In this document: positions 1 to 5,219 of the stretch, in pieces | Position numbering within the stretch: the first letter of the stretch is position 1 | Layout: each line of letters opens with the position of its first letter | Source: an uncultured Pseudomonas sp. | GTDB lineage: Bacteria > Pseudomonadota > Gammaproteobacteria > Pseudomonadales > Pseudomonadaceae | Direction of reading: 5' to 3' | NCBI RefSeq assembly: GCF_946885885.1 | Contig: NZ_CAMPHN010000265.1 | Location: 1-5,219 of the forward strand | DNA: 5,219 bases | Position numbers and translations under genes: made by a program | The notes under the pieces: generated by a model | Database searches by the model: none | What the model saw: only the letters and a program-made list of their open reading frames with translations | What the model was told of the DNA's origin: nothing

Positions 1-1
1 C

Positions 2-46
2 AACGGCTTGCTCGGCGACAACGCGCTGCTGGTGGATACGGTGTGA
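2..46 (+). CDS. 3' end of an unidentified plus-strand gene
   Basis: An open frame enters from the left edge and ends at TGA 44-46, giving the 14-residue tail NGLLGDNALLVDTV. The frame, high-GC third positions and the abrupt change to repeat-rich DNA after the stop support a real gene end, but 14 codons cannot identify a family. The gene converges on lapC, with 214 bp between the two stop codons. The tail has no positive charge, contains two aspartates and ends in small or hydrophobic residues. That is compatible with, but not diagnostic of, the uncleaved C-terminal export signal of a type I secretion substrate. The secretion operon next door makes this idea worth testing. It could equally be an unrelated enzyme. 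Confidence 0.5.
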   Translation, partial: NGLLGDNALLVDTV

Positions 47-143
47 GGTGATTGGTGCAGACCGGGATTAGGTTCCCCGGAGTGCGCTGGCGCCTTCCCA
101 GGCTACGGGGGCACGCTCCGTTATCCGCAAGACCTGCATCTTC
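47..143. other. GC-rich intergenic stretch, possible degenerate repeat remnants
   Basis: No credible gene was found here. A short stem can form between 62-66 (CCGGG) and 76-80 (CCCGG). Alternatively, CGGAG-TGC at 78-85 can pair with GCA-CG-CTCCG at 111-120 with a two-base bulge. The two stems overlap, so only one can form at a time. This looks like a decayed extragenic repeat placed just after the plus-strand stop. It could contribute to termination of that gene, but no T-tract follows a stem, so a terminator is not called. Confidence 0.3.
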
Positions 144-212
144 GTAGGGTGGATGACGCTTTTTTCATCCACCACCGCAATTGGTGGATGGGTAAAGCGT
201 CATCCACCCTAC
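144..212. repeat. Nested perfect inverted repeat between convergent genes
   Basis: The outer arms are a perfect 19-bp inverted repeat (GTAGGGTGGATGACGCTTT at 144-162 and its complement at 194-212). Inside them, after a 3-by-3 unpaired step, lies a perfect 9-bp repeat (CATCCACCA at 166-174 with TGGTGGATG at 182-190) around a 7-nt loop. The whole forms a 69-nt hairpin with 28 base pairs. The inner arm repeats part of the outer-arm motif (GGTGGATG), suggesting growth by duplication or a head-to-head pair of a shorter unit. The sequence resembles the dispersed GTAGGGTGGAT repeats I know from Pseudomonas and related genomes. Placed between convergent genes, it may serve as a bidirectional transcript end or as a stabilising 3' structure. 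That role is inferred, since no canonical U-tract follows the outer stem on either strand. Confidence 0.85.
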
Positions 213-220
213 ACAGCTCC

Positions 221-249
221 GGTAGCCCGGATTGCGTCCGGGGCTTACC
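221..249. repeat. REP-like hairpin just downstream of lapC
   Basis: GGTA (221-224) pairs with TACC (246-249), and GCCCGGA (225-231) pairs with the TCCGGGG-C stretch at 237-244. The loop is TTGCG, with bulged bases on the right arm. The core TAGCCCGGATTGCGTCCGGG matches a short palindromic motif that I recognise as dispersed in Pseudomonas intergenic regions. It lies 11 bp past the lapC stop codon on the transcribed side, so it may protect or terminate the 3' end of the secretion-operon mRNA. There is no T-run, so a simple intrinsic terminator is unlikely. Confidence 0.6.
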
Positions 250-260
250 GAAGACCGCTT

Positions 261-1613
261 CTAGCGTTCGCGCAACGCTTCGGCGCGGGCTTTGAGGACC
301 GGTTTCAGCAGGTAATCCAGCACGCTTTTCTCGCCAGTGATGATGTCCACGGTGGCGATCATGCCGGGGATGATCAGCAGTGGATGTTCGTCGCTGCCCA
401 GGTGGTTTTTATCGGTGCGCACCTGGATCAGGTAAAAGCTTTTACCTTCTTCGTCGGTGATGGTATCGGCGCTGATCAGCTCCAGGTTGGCTTTCAGACC
501 GCCGTAAATGGTGAAGTCGTAGGCGCTGAATTTGACCATGGCTTTCTGCCCGGGATGGAGGAAGGCCACATCCTGGGGACGCACCTTGGCTTCGATCAGC
601 AGGTTGTCTTCCAGCGGCACTATTTCCAGCATGTCGCTGCCCGGCTGGACGACGCCGCCGATGGTGTTGATCTTCAGCTGTTTGACGATGCCCTTGACCG
701 GGGAAATCACCGTGGTGCGGCTGACGCGGTCCTGGATGGCGGAGCTGGTGGCGTTGATTTTTTTCAGCTCGGTGCGCAATTCGTTGAGCTCTTTGAAGGC
801 CTCGGAGCGAAAGGCCAACTCGGATTCTTCGATCTTGCTCTTGATTTCGCTGACCGCGGATTCGGCTCTGGGGATCGCCAGGTTGGTGGCGTTCAGCGAG
901 CCGCGTACCTCCACGGCGCTACGTTGCAGGCGGAGGATTTCCACCTGGGAAATCGCCCCGGTGGCGACCAGCGGTTGCGACATGTTCAGCTCTTGCTGCA
1001 GCAAACCCAGGCTGGAGCGGTATTGCTGGGCTTTGGCTTGGAATTCGGCGAGCTCTTGGGTTTTCTGCAGCAACTGTTCGCCGAGCGTGCGCTGTTCGCT
1101 TTCCAGGCGCTGCTGCCGCGAGTGGTACAGGGCCAGTTCGTCTTCGGCCAATTGCGGGGCCAGGCGCTTTATTTCCTCGGGAATCACCAGGGGCCGGTCT
1201 TCCGCTTCGGCGCTCAGGCGTTCGATGCGGGCGATCAGGGATAAGCGGTCGGCTTCGGTTTCCCCTTGGTTGGACAGGAAACGCGTGTCGTCGAGACGCA
1301 TCAGTACATCGTTCTTTTCCACCACCTGGCCTTCGCGCACGAATATTTCGCTGACGATGCCACCCTCCAGATTCTGAATGACCTGGATTTTGCTCGACGG
1401 GATCGCCTTGCCTTCGCCGGTGGTGACTTCCTCGAGCACGGCGAACTTGGCCCAGATCAATGCCGCGATCAGGCAGGCGCTGACCAGCCAGACGGTGATC
1501 CGGGCGAACCAGGGCGAGTCTTCGAGGATGGTGCCGTCGACCTCCGGCATGAATTCGGTGTCCTGCCGTTTGCGGCGCAGGCTGGCGAAGTAGGCGCTGA
1601 TCGAATAACTCAT
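261..1613 (-). CDS. lapC: LapC-like HlyD-family type I secretion adaptor
   Basis: This 450-residue periplasmic adaptor (membrane fusion protein) links the inner-membrane ABC exporter to the outer-membrane channel. A short cytoplasmic N-terminus (about 1-36) precedes one membrane segment at about 37-57 (FARITVWLVSACLIAALIW). A first lipoyl half lies at about 66-108 (NLEGGIVSEIFVREGQ), followed by a long alpha-helical, Gln/Glu/Leu-rich coiled-coil hairpin at about 115-295. The second lipoyl half is at about 298-335 (SPVKGIVKQLKINTIGG), and a beta-barrel follows to about 430. The HlyD-type C-terminal signature is clear (IIPGMIATVDIITGEKS, then YLLKP), and the protein ends RAEALRER as in Pseudomonas LapC. 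ATG at 1611-1613 is chosen because AGGAAG lies 8 bases upstream. It is the last gene of the operon, 12 bp after lapB. Length is normal and there are no disruptions. The adaptor role is secure. The adhesin subtype served (LapA, MapA or BapA type) is inferred. Confidence 0.93.
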   Translation of the reverse strand: MSYSISAYFASLRRKRQDTEFMPEVDGTILEDSPWFARITVWLVSACLIAALIWAKFAVLEEVTTGEGKAIPSSKIQVIQNLEGGIVSEIFVREGQVVEKNDVLMRLDDTRFLSNQGETEADRLSLIARIERLSAEAEDRPLVIPEEIKRLAPQLAEDELALYHSRQQRLESEQRTLGEQLLQKTQELAEFQAKAQQYRSSLGLLQQELNMSQPLVATGAISQVEILRLQRSAVEVRGSLNATNLAIPRAESAVSEIKSKIEESELAFRSEAFKELNELRTELKKINATSSAIQDRVSRTTVISPVKGIVKQLKINTIGGVVQPGSDMLEIVPLEDNLLIEAKVRPQDVAFLHPGQKAMVKFSAYDFTIYGGLKANLELISADTITDEEGKSFYLIQVRTDKNHLGSDEHPLLIIPGMIATVDIITGEKSVLDYLLKPVLKARAEALRER

Positions 1614-1621
1614 AGGGCTGA

Positions 1622-1627
1622 CTTCCT
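1622..1627 (-). promoter_or_regulatory. Ribosome binding site of lapC overlapping the lapB stop
   Basis: On the minus strand AGGAAG lies 8 bases before the lapC ATG. Its first two bases are part of the lapB stop codon TAG (1626-1628). Ribosomes ending lapB therefore sit on the lapC initiation region, which favours translational coupling of exporter and adaptor. This site supports the chosen lapC start. Confidence 0.75.
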
Positions 1628-3785
1628 ATACCGCTGCCGGGCCGACCCGGCCTTTGCGCAACGCCTCGATCACCGATGCTTTCGGGCCGTCGGCGACGAT
1701 ATGACCGTTGTCCAGCACCACCAGGCGGTCGACCAGACTGAGCATTGAGGCGCGGTGGGTGATCAGCAGCATGGTTTTGCCTTGAGCCCAGCTTTGCAGA
1801 CGGTTGCGCAGGATTTCCTCGCTGGTGTTGTCCATCGCGCTGGTGGGCTCGTCGAGCAGCAGAATGGGCGGGTCGAGAAGCATGGCGCGGGCCAGCAGCA
1901 CGGCTTGGCGCTGGCCGCCGGAAAGCAACTGACCGCGTTCGCCGACCGGGCGATCGAAGCCTTGCGGGTGTTGTCTGGCCAGTTCGCTTACGCCGCTCAG
2001 TTCTGCCACTTCGAGCATGCGCACGTCGTTGACGTAGCGCGCACCCAGGGTTAGGTTGTCGCGCAGACTGCCGGCCAGCAGCGGTAGATCGTGGGCGACG
2101 TAACCGATCTGGTGGCGCAGGTCGGCGACGTCGAGCTGACGCAGGTCGAGGTTGTCGAGCAGGATCTGTCCCTCATCGGGCGTATAGAACGCCATCAGCA
2201 AACGCGCCAAGGTGCTTTTGCCCGAGCCGCTACGGCCAATGATGCCGACCCGTTCGCCAGGCGCCAGGCGCAGGCTGACTTTGCTCAGCGCCGGCGTGCT
2301 TTGCCCCGGATAGCTGAACGTCACCTGGCGCACGTCCAGGGCGCCGTGCAATTGCGTGCGTTCCAGCGGTCGTTGCTTGGCCTGGCGTTCCTGGGGGAGC
2401 GCCATCAGCGCATCGGTGCTGGTCATGGTCAGGCGCGCTTGCTGATAGCGGGTGATCAATCCGGCGATCTGCCCGAGCGGTGCCAGTACCCGGCTGCCGA
2501 GCATGTAGCAGGCGACCAGGGCACCGACGCTGAGGTCGCCGGCGATGATGCTGTAGACCCCGGCGACTATGATCGCCATGCCGGCGAATTGCTGAAAGAA
2601 CAGGGTGCCGTTGGTCGCCAGCGACGACAGGAAGCGCCCGTGGCTGTCGAGGCGGGTGAGGGCGCCGTGGGTTTTTTCCCAGGCGTGTTGGCGTTCGCTT
2701 TCCGCGCCGCAGGCTTTGAGCATCTCCAAACCGCCGAGGGTTTCGATCAGCAATGCTTGGCGTTGCGCGGCCAAGGCCAGGCTTTTCTGCACGGTATCGC
2801 GCAGACGCGATTGGATGATCAGGGCGAACGCCGCGGTCAGCGGAAACGCCAGCAGGGGGATCACCACCAGCCAGCCGCCGAGTAGCCAGATCACCAGAAT
2901 CATCAGCAGGGCGAACGGCAAGTCGATCAAGCTGGTCAAGGTCACCGCGGTGAGGAACTCGCGCAGGCCCTGGAAGTCGTGAATGCTTTGCGCGAAGCCG
3001 CCGACGGTCGCGGGGCGGGCTTTCATCGACATGCCGGTGATGCGTTCGAACAGTGTGGCGGACAGCACCACGTCGGTCTTTTTACCGGCGTTATCCAGCA
3101 AGTGCGCACGCAGCACGCGCAGCAGCAGTTCGAACGCGGTACCGACGAACAAACCGATGGCCAATACCCAGAGCGTCGCGGTGGCCTGGTTGGGCACCAC
3201 GCGGTCGTAGGTCTGCATGATGAACAAGGGCACCATCAGGCCCAGGACGTTGATCAGCAGGCTGGCCAGAACGGCGTCGGTATATAACCAGCGCGACAGC
3301 TTGAGGGTGTCGCGGAACCAGGCGTCGATACGCGGTACCAGCGGGGTGCGCGCATCCTCCAGCTCATGCCGTGGGCGGGCGAAAAACGCTTGGCCGCTGT
3401 ACTCACTGGCCAGTTGTTCGCGGCTGACCCACTGTTCGCCGCCGTCGGCCTCGCTGGGCAGAATCAAGGCTTGGCGCTTTTCGCCCCACTTGCGCAACAC
3501 CGCGCAACGCCCGCCCTTGAGCAATAGCAGCACCGGCAGGTTCAGGGGGGAAATGGCGGAAAGTTCACGGCGTAACAGGCGCCCCTGCAAGCCCGCGCGG
3601 GCGGCTGCGCGGGGCAGCAGCTCGGCGCTCAAACATTGCTTGGGCATCGGCAAGCCGGCGCTCAGGCTGCCACGGCTGGCGGAGCAGTCGTGCAGCTTGC
3701 AGAGGATCAATAACCCGTCCAACAACGGATCGTCGTGGCTCGCTCGCGGATCGCTGGTGGCGCCAGCCCGCTCCATGGTCGTCAC
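1626..3785 (-). CDS. lapB: LapB-like type I secretion ABC transporter (ATPase/permease)
   Basis: This 719-residue inner-membrane half-transporter powers export of a large adhesin through the adaptor and TolC-type channel. Residues 1 to about 145 form a C39-like domain. It looks peptidase-dead: Pro20 sits where active C39 peptidases have the catalytic Cys, by hand alignment to HlyB/ComA-type domains. Six membrane segments can be placed at about 168-190, 202-222, 283-302, 303-324, 395-416 and 419-440. The nucleotide-binding domain (about 480-715) has Walker A GRSGSGKST (517-525), signature LSGGQRQ (621-627), Walker B ILLLDEP (641-647), D-loop SAMD (649-652) and switch His677. The Q-loop position is unusual: GYVAHD (561-566) has His565 where GYVPQD is expected. 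The start is GTG at 3783-3785, with GAGGAG 9 bases upstream. ATG at codon 4 is possible but poorly spaced. Similarity to Pseudomonas LapB runs end to end (DPRASHDDPLLD, LPRAAARAGLQGRLL, ITHRASMLSLVDRL). A paralogous MapB/BapC-type exporter cannot be excluded. Confidence 0.93.
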   Translation of the reverse strand: MTTMERAGATSDPRASHDDPLLDGLLILCKLHDCSASRGSLSAGLPMPKQCLSAELLPRAAARAGLQGRLLRRELSAISPLNLPVLLLLKGGRCAVLRKWGEKRQALILPSEADGGEQWVSREQLASEYSGQAFFARPRHELEDARTPLVPRIDAWFRDTLKLSRWLYTDAVLASLLINVLGLMVPLFIMQTYDRVVPNQATATLWVLAIGLFVGTAFELLLRVLRAHLLDNAGKKTDVVLSATLFERITGMSMKARPATVGGFAQSIHDFQGLREFLTAVTLTSLIDLPFALLMILVIWLLGGWLVVIPLLAFPLTAAFALIIQSRLRDTVQKSLALAAQRQALLIETLGGLEMLKACGAESERQHAWEKTHGALTRLDSHGRFLSSLATNGTLFFQQFAGMAIIVAGVYSIIAGDLSVGALVACYMLGSRVLAPLGQIAGLITRYQQARLTMTSTDALMALPQERQAKQRPLERTQLHGALDVRQVTFSYPGQSTPALSKVSLRLAPGERVGIIGRSGSGKSTLARLLMAFYTPDEGQILLDNLDLRQLDVADLRHQIGYVAHDLPLLAGSLRDNLTLGARYVNDVRMLEVAELSGVSELARQHPQGFDRPVGERGQLLSGGQRQAVLLARAMLLDPPILLLDEPTSAMDNTSEEILRNRLQSWAQGKTMLLITHRASMLSLVDRLVVLDNGHIVADGPKASVIEALRKGRVGPAAV

Positions 3786-3794
3786 GTTGTGCGG

Positions 3795-3800
3795 CTCCTC
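3795..3800 (-). promoter_or_regulatory. Ribosome binding site of lapB
   Basis: GAGGAG on the minus strand lies 9 bases before the GTG start of lapB and 18 bases before the in-frame ATG at codon 4, so it favours the GTG. It directly abuts the end of the repeat element that begins at 3801. The element therefore supplies the leader immediately upstream of this site. Confidence 0.7.
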
Positions 3801-4023
3801 AGCAGGCTGTTGAAAAATTACCTGCGTTGCCCCTCTTCTTGAAAAGCTCGGGGCGTTAAAACAGGCTCGGCAAGCTGCCTGCGGCTGACGCGTTTCAGCG
3901 CAACCCCCTAGGAGTCTGTCGGACTCAACGCGGTCCTACTACGGGCGCGCGAGTCCGACGGTCTCCCAAGGCGAGGGGCGTCTGGTTCTTTTTGTCTCGG
4001 CTGCCTCGCTTGGGTTTTTCAAC
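3801..4023. repeat. MITE-like structured repeat between lapE and lapB
   Basis: The element fills almost the whole 242-bp gap. Its ends carry a perfect 9-bp inverted repeat, GTTGAAAAA at 3809-3817 and TTTTTCAAC at 4015-4023. A subterminal pair follows (GCCCCTC 3829-3835, GAGGGGC 3973-3979). Inside are stems at 3829-3833/3850-3854, 3862-3866/3877-3881, 3911-3926/3951-3966 and 3965-3976/4004-4014. The last has one bulge and shares a base or two with its neighbour, and the subterminal pair overlaps some stems, so not all can form together. The left end AGCAGGCTGTTGAAAAA matches a motif I know as widely repeated in Pseudomonas. No transposase frame is present, so it would have to be a non-autonomous element. 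No target-site duplication is visible: the left end continues outward to AGCAGGCT, while the right end runs into GGTATTA at the lapE stop. One end may be trimmed or rearranged. Confidence 0.65.
3911..3966. repeat. Central imperfect inverted repeat of the lapE-lapB spacer element
   Basis: GGAGTCTGTCGGACTC (3911-3926) is complementary to GAGTCCGACGGTCTCC (3951-3966) at 14 of 16 positions, around a 24-nt loop. The left arm is also a small hairpin by itself (GAGTC 3912-3916, GACTC 3922-3926), so two alternative folds are possible. On the lapB-proximal mRNA this would form a strong stem within the intercistronic leader. It may affect the relative amounts of channel and exporter, which is inferred only. 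No T-tract follows, so a simple intrinsic terminator is not called. Confidence 0.65.
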
Positions 4024-4027
4024 GGTA

Positions 4028-5219
4028 TTACTTCATTGTTGGCAGGCGCGCCTCGCTTTTAACTTCCGACAAGGCGACGGCTTCGGCCGGTACGACAACC
4101 TGTTGCTGGCGGAGCAAATCCCCCATGGCCGCGACGACGCGGTACATGGAAAACTCTTCGGTATAACGCACCTCGGTGTAACGACGGTTGGCGGTGAACA
4201 GTTCGTTTTCGCTGTCGAGCAGGTCGAGCAGGGTGCGTTGGCCCAGGCTGAACTGCTGCTGATAGGCTTCGCGCACGCGCGCGGTGTAATCGGCATAGTC
4301 ACGCGCTTTGGGGGTTTGCAGGCGTGCGTTCTCCATGGCGTTCCAGGCCAGCGACAGGTTTTCGTTGAGCACCCGCAGCGCGTTGTTGCGGATATCCATC
4401 GATTCGTTGATCTGGTGGGCGGTGGCTTGCAAGCGCGCTTTGTCGCGCATGCCGTTGAACAGGTTGTAGTTCATCACCACAGCGGCGCGCCAGCTGTTGC
4501 TGTGGCCTTCGTCGCCTTGGGTGTTGTCGTTGGCGGTGGTGGCCAGCTCCAGGTCCAGACGCGGATAGAACGGCGATTTGGCCACCTCGTATTGCTTCTC
4601 GGCGGCATGCACGTCGGCTTGCGCGGACTTCAGGAAGGGGTTGTTATCCATGACCGTTTGGCGTGCGAGCGCAAGGTCGGCGGGCATCGCGCCTTTGATG
4701 GTCGAGGGCGCGACCAATTCATCGGGGCTACGCCCGGTCACGCCGATGAAGTTGGCTTCGGCGTCGGCCAGGTTGACCTGTTCGGTGAAGTAGTTGTTTT
4801 CCGCCAGGGCCAGGCGGGCGCTGGATTGATCGAAGTCGGCAGTGCTGCCCACACCTTGGCGGCTGCGCAAATCGATCTGGTCGTTGATGCGCTGGTGGGC
4901 CAGCAAATTATTCTTCGCCAGGGCGACCATTTCGCGGCGTTGCAATACATCCAGATAGACCTCGACGGTACGCAGCGCCAGGCTCTCCGAGGTGCCGAGC
5001 ACGCGATAGGCGCGCGAGTTCACCACGGCCTCGGTGCGTGCGACTTCATTGGGTGTATTGAAGCCATCGAACAGCATCTGCCGCAGGCGCAATTCGGAGG
5101 TGCCGTAGGTGAGTGTCTCGGTGTTGTGGTTGCCCAGGGCTCGGGTGGTCGGGCTGTCGGTATTTTCCCGGCCATAACCGACCAGTAAATCGACCGTGGG
5201 CAGATAGCCGCCTTTGGCA
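4028..5219 (-). CDS. lapE: LapE-like TolC-family outer-membrane channel, N-terminus outside window
   Basis: This is the C-terminal 396 residues of a type I secretion outer-membrane channel. The frame stays open to the right edge, so the signal peptide and roughly the first 50 or so residues lie outside. A TTG at 5090-5092 lies mid-domain and is not the start, because upstream codons read AKGGYLPTVDLLVGYG, typical of the first TolC repeat. Both internal repeats are visible. Each has a YLPTVDL or FYPRLDL strand, an LFDG (visible residues 49-52) or LFNG (253-256) strand, and long periplasmic helices. Family-typical stretches are QGVGSTADFDQSSARLALAE (from 122) and GQRTLLDLLDSENELF (326-341). The protein ends in a short hydrophilic tail, ARLPTMK, at TAA 4028-4030. 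It forms the trimeric exit duct used with LapB and LapC. It is first of the three in transcription order and is separated from lapB by a repeat element. Function is confident; the exact paralogue is less so. Confidence 0.9.
   Translation of the reverse strand, partial: AKGGYLPTVDLLVGYGRENTDSPTTRALGNHNTETLTYGTSELRLRQMLFDGFNTPNEVARTEAVVNSRAYRVLGTSESLALRTVEVYLDVLQRREMVALAKNNLLAHQRINDQIDLRSRQGVGSTADFDQSSARLALAENNYFTEQVNLADAEANFIGVTGRSPDELVAPSTIKGAMPADLALARQTVMDNNPFLKSAQADVHAAEKQYEVAKSPFYPRLDLELATTANDNTQGDEGHSNSWRAAVVMNYNLFNGMRDKARLQATAHQINESMDIRNNALRVLNENLSLAWNAMENARLQTPKARDYADYTARVREAYQQQFSLGQRTLLDLLDSENELFTANRRYTEVRYTEEFSMYRVVAAMGDLLRQQQVVVPAEAVALSEVKSEARLPTMK

Noticed and set aside
144..212. 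Classical rho-independent terminator
   Set aside because: The stem is strong, but the T-run (160-165) lies inside the hairpin arm rather than after the stem, and no U-tract follows on either strand.
144..249. CRISPR array
   Set aside because: These are two different palindromes, each present once, with no regularly spaced direct repeats or spacers.
153..1244. Long plus-strand open frame of 363 codons opposite lapC
   Set aside because: It is antisense to a clear HlyD-family gene. Its composition (rich in Gln, Gly, Phe, His, Asp) is typical of a reverse-complement shadow in GC-rich DNA, and its start lies inside the palindrome.
2091..2885. Plus-strand frame of 264 codons opposite lapB
   Set aside because: Antisense to the conserved ABC transporter, with no family features and no convincing ribosome binding site.
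3801..4027. Promoter for lapB inside the spacer
   Set aside because: I read the minus strand for -35/-10 pairs. TTGCCG and some AT-rich bases are present, but no convincing TATAAT-like box at 16-18 bp spacing. A promoter is possible but not supported.
5090..5092. TTG as the start of lapE
   Set aside because: The frame continues upstream to the window edge, and those 42 residues match the beginning of the TolC repeat. The true start lies outside the window.
3992..5188. Plus-strand open frame of 398 codons opposite lapE
   Set aside because: It mirrors the TolC-family gene. The translation has no recognisable domain and is rich in Gly, Val, Gln and His, as expected of an antisense shadow.

Overview
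The window is GC-rich DNA from a gammaproteobacterium, most likely Pseudomonas in the broad sense. The protein sequences closely resemble, from memory, the LapE, LapB and LapC type I secretion proteins of that genus. The intergenic spaces also carry repeats of the kind common in Pseudomonas genomes: a GTAGGGTGGATGACGC hairpin, a TAGCCCGGAT hairpin and a GCTGTTGAAAAA element. Species cannot be fixed from the sequence alone.

Layout: nearly everything lies on the minus strand and reads from right to left. The 3' part of a TolC-family outer-membrane channel gene (lapE-like) enters at the right edge. A 242-bp spacer follows, filled by a structured MITE-like repeat. Next come a LapB-like ABC exporter with a degenerate N-terminal C39-like domain, and a LapC-like HlyD-family adaptor 12 bp after it. 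At the left edge, the last 14 codons of a plus-strand gene converge on lapC. The 214-bp gap between them holds a 69-nt nested hairpin and a smaller REP-like hairpin.

Together the three minus-strand genes encode a complete type I secretion machine: inner-membrane ATPase, periplasmic adaptor and outer-membrane channel. In this family the machine exports giant RTX-type biofilm adhesins (LapA, and relatives such as MapA or BapA). The adhesin and the LapD/LapG retention-and-release proteins are not in the window. The fragment at the left edge could be the end of a substrate, but this is speculative.

I do not see a new multi-gene system. The points most worth a second look are a histidine in the Q-loop position of the ABC ATPase, the repeat element splitting the operon between lapE and lapB, the nested hairpin between the convergent genes, and the identity of the converging gene.
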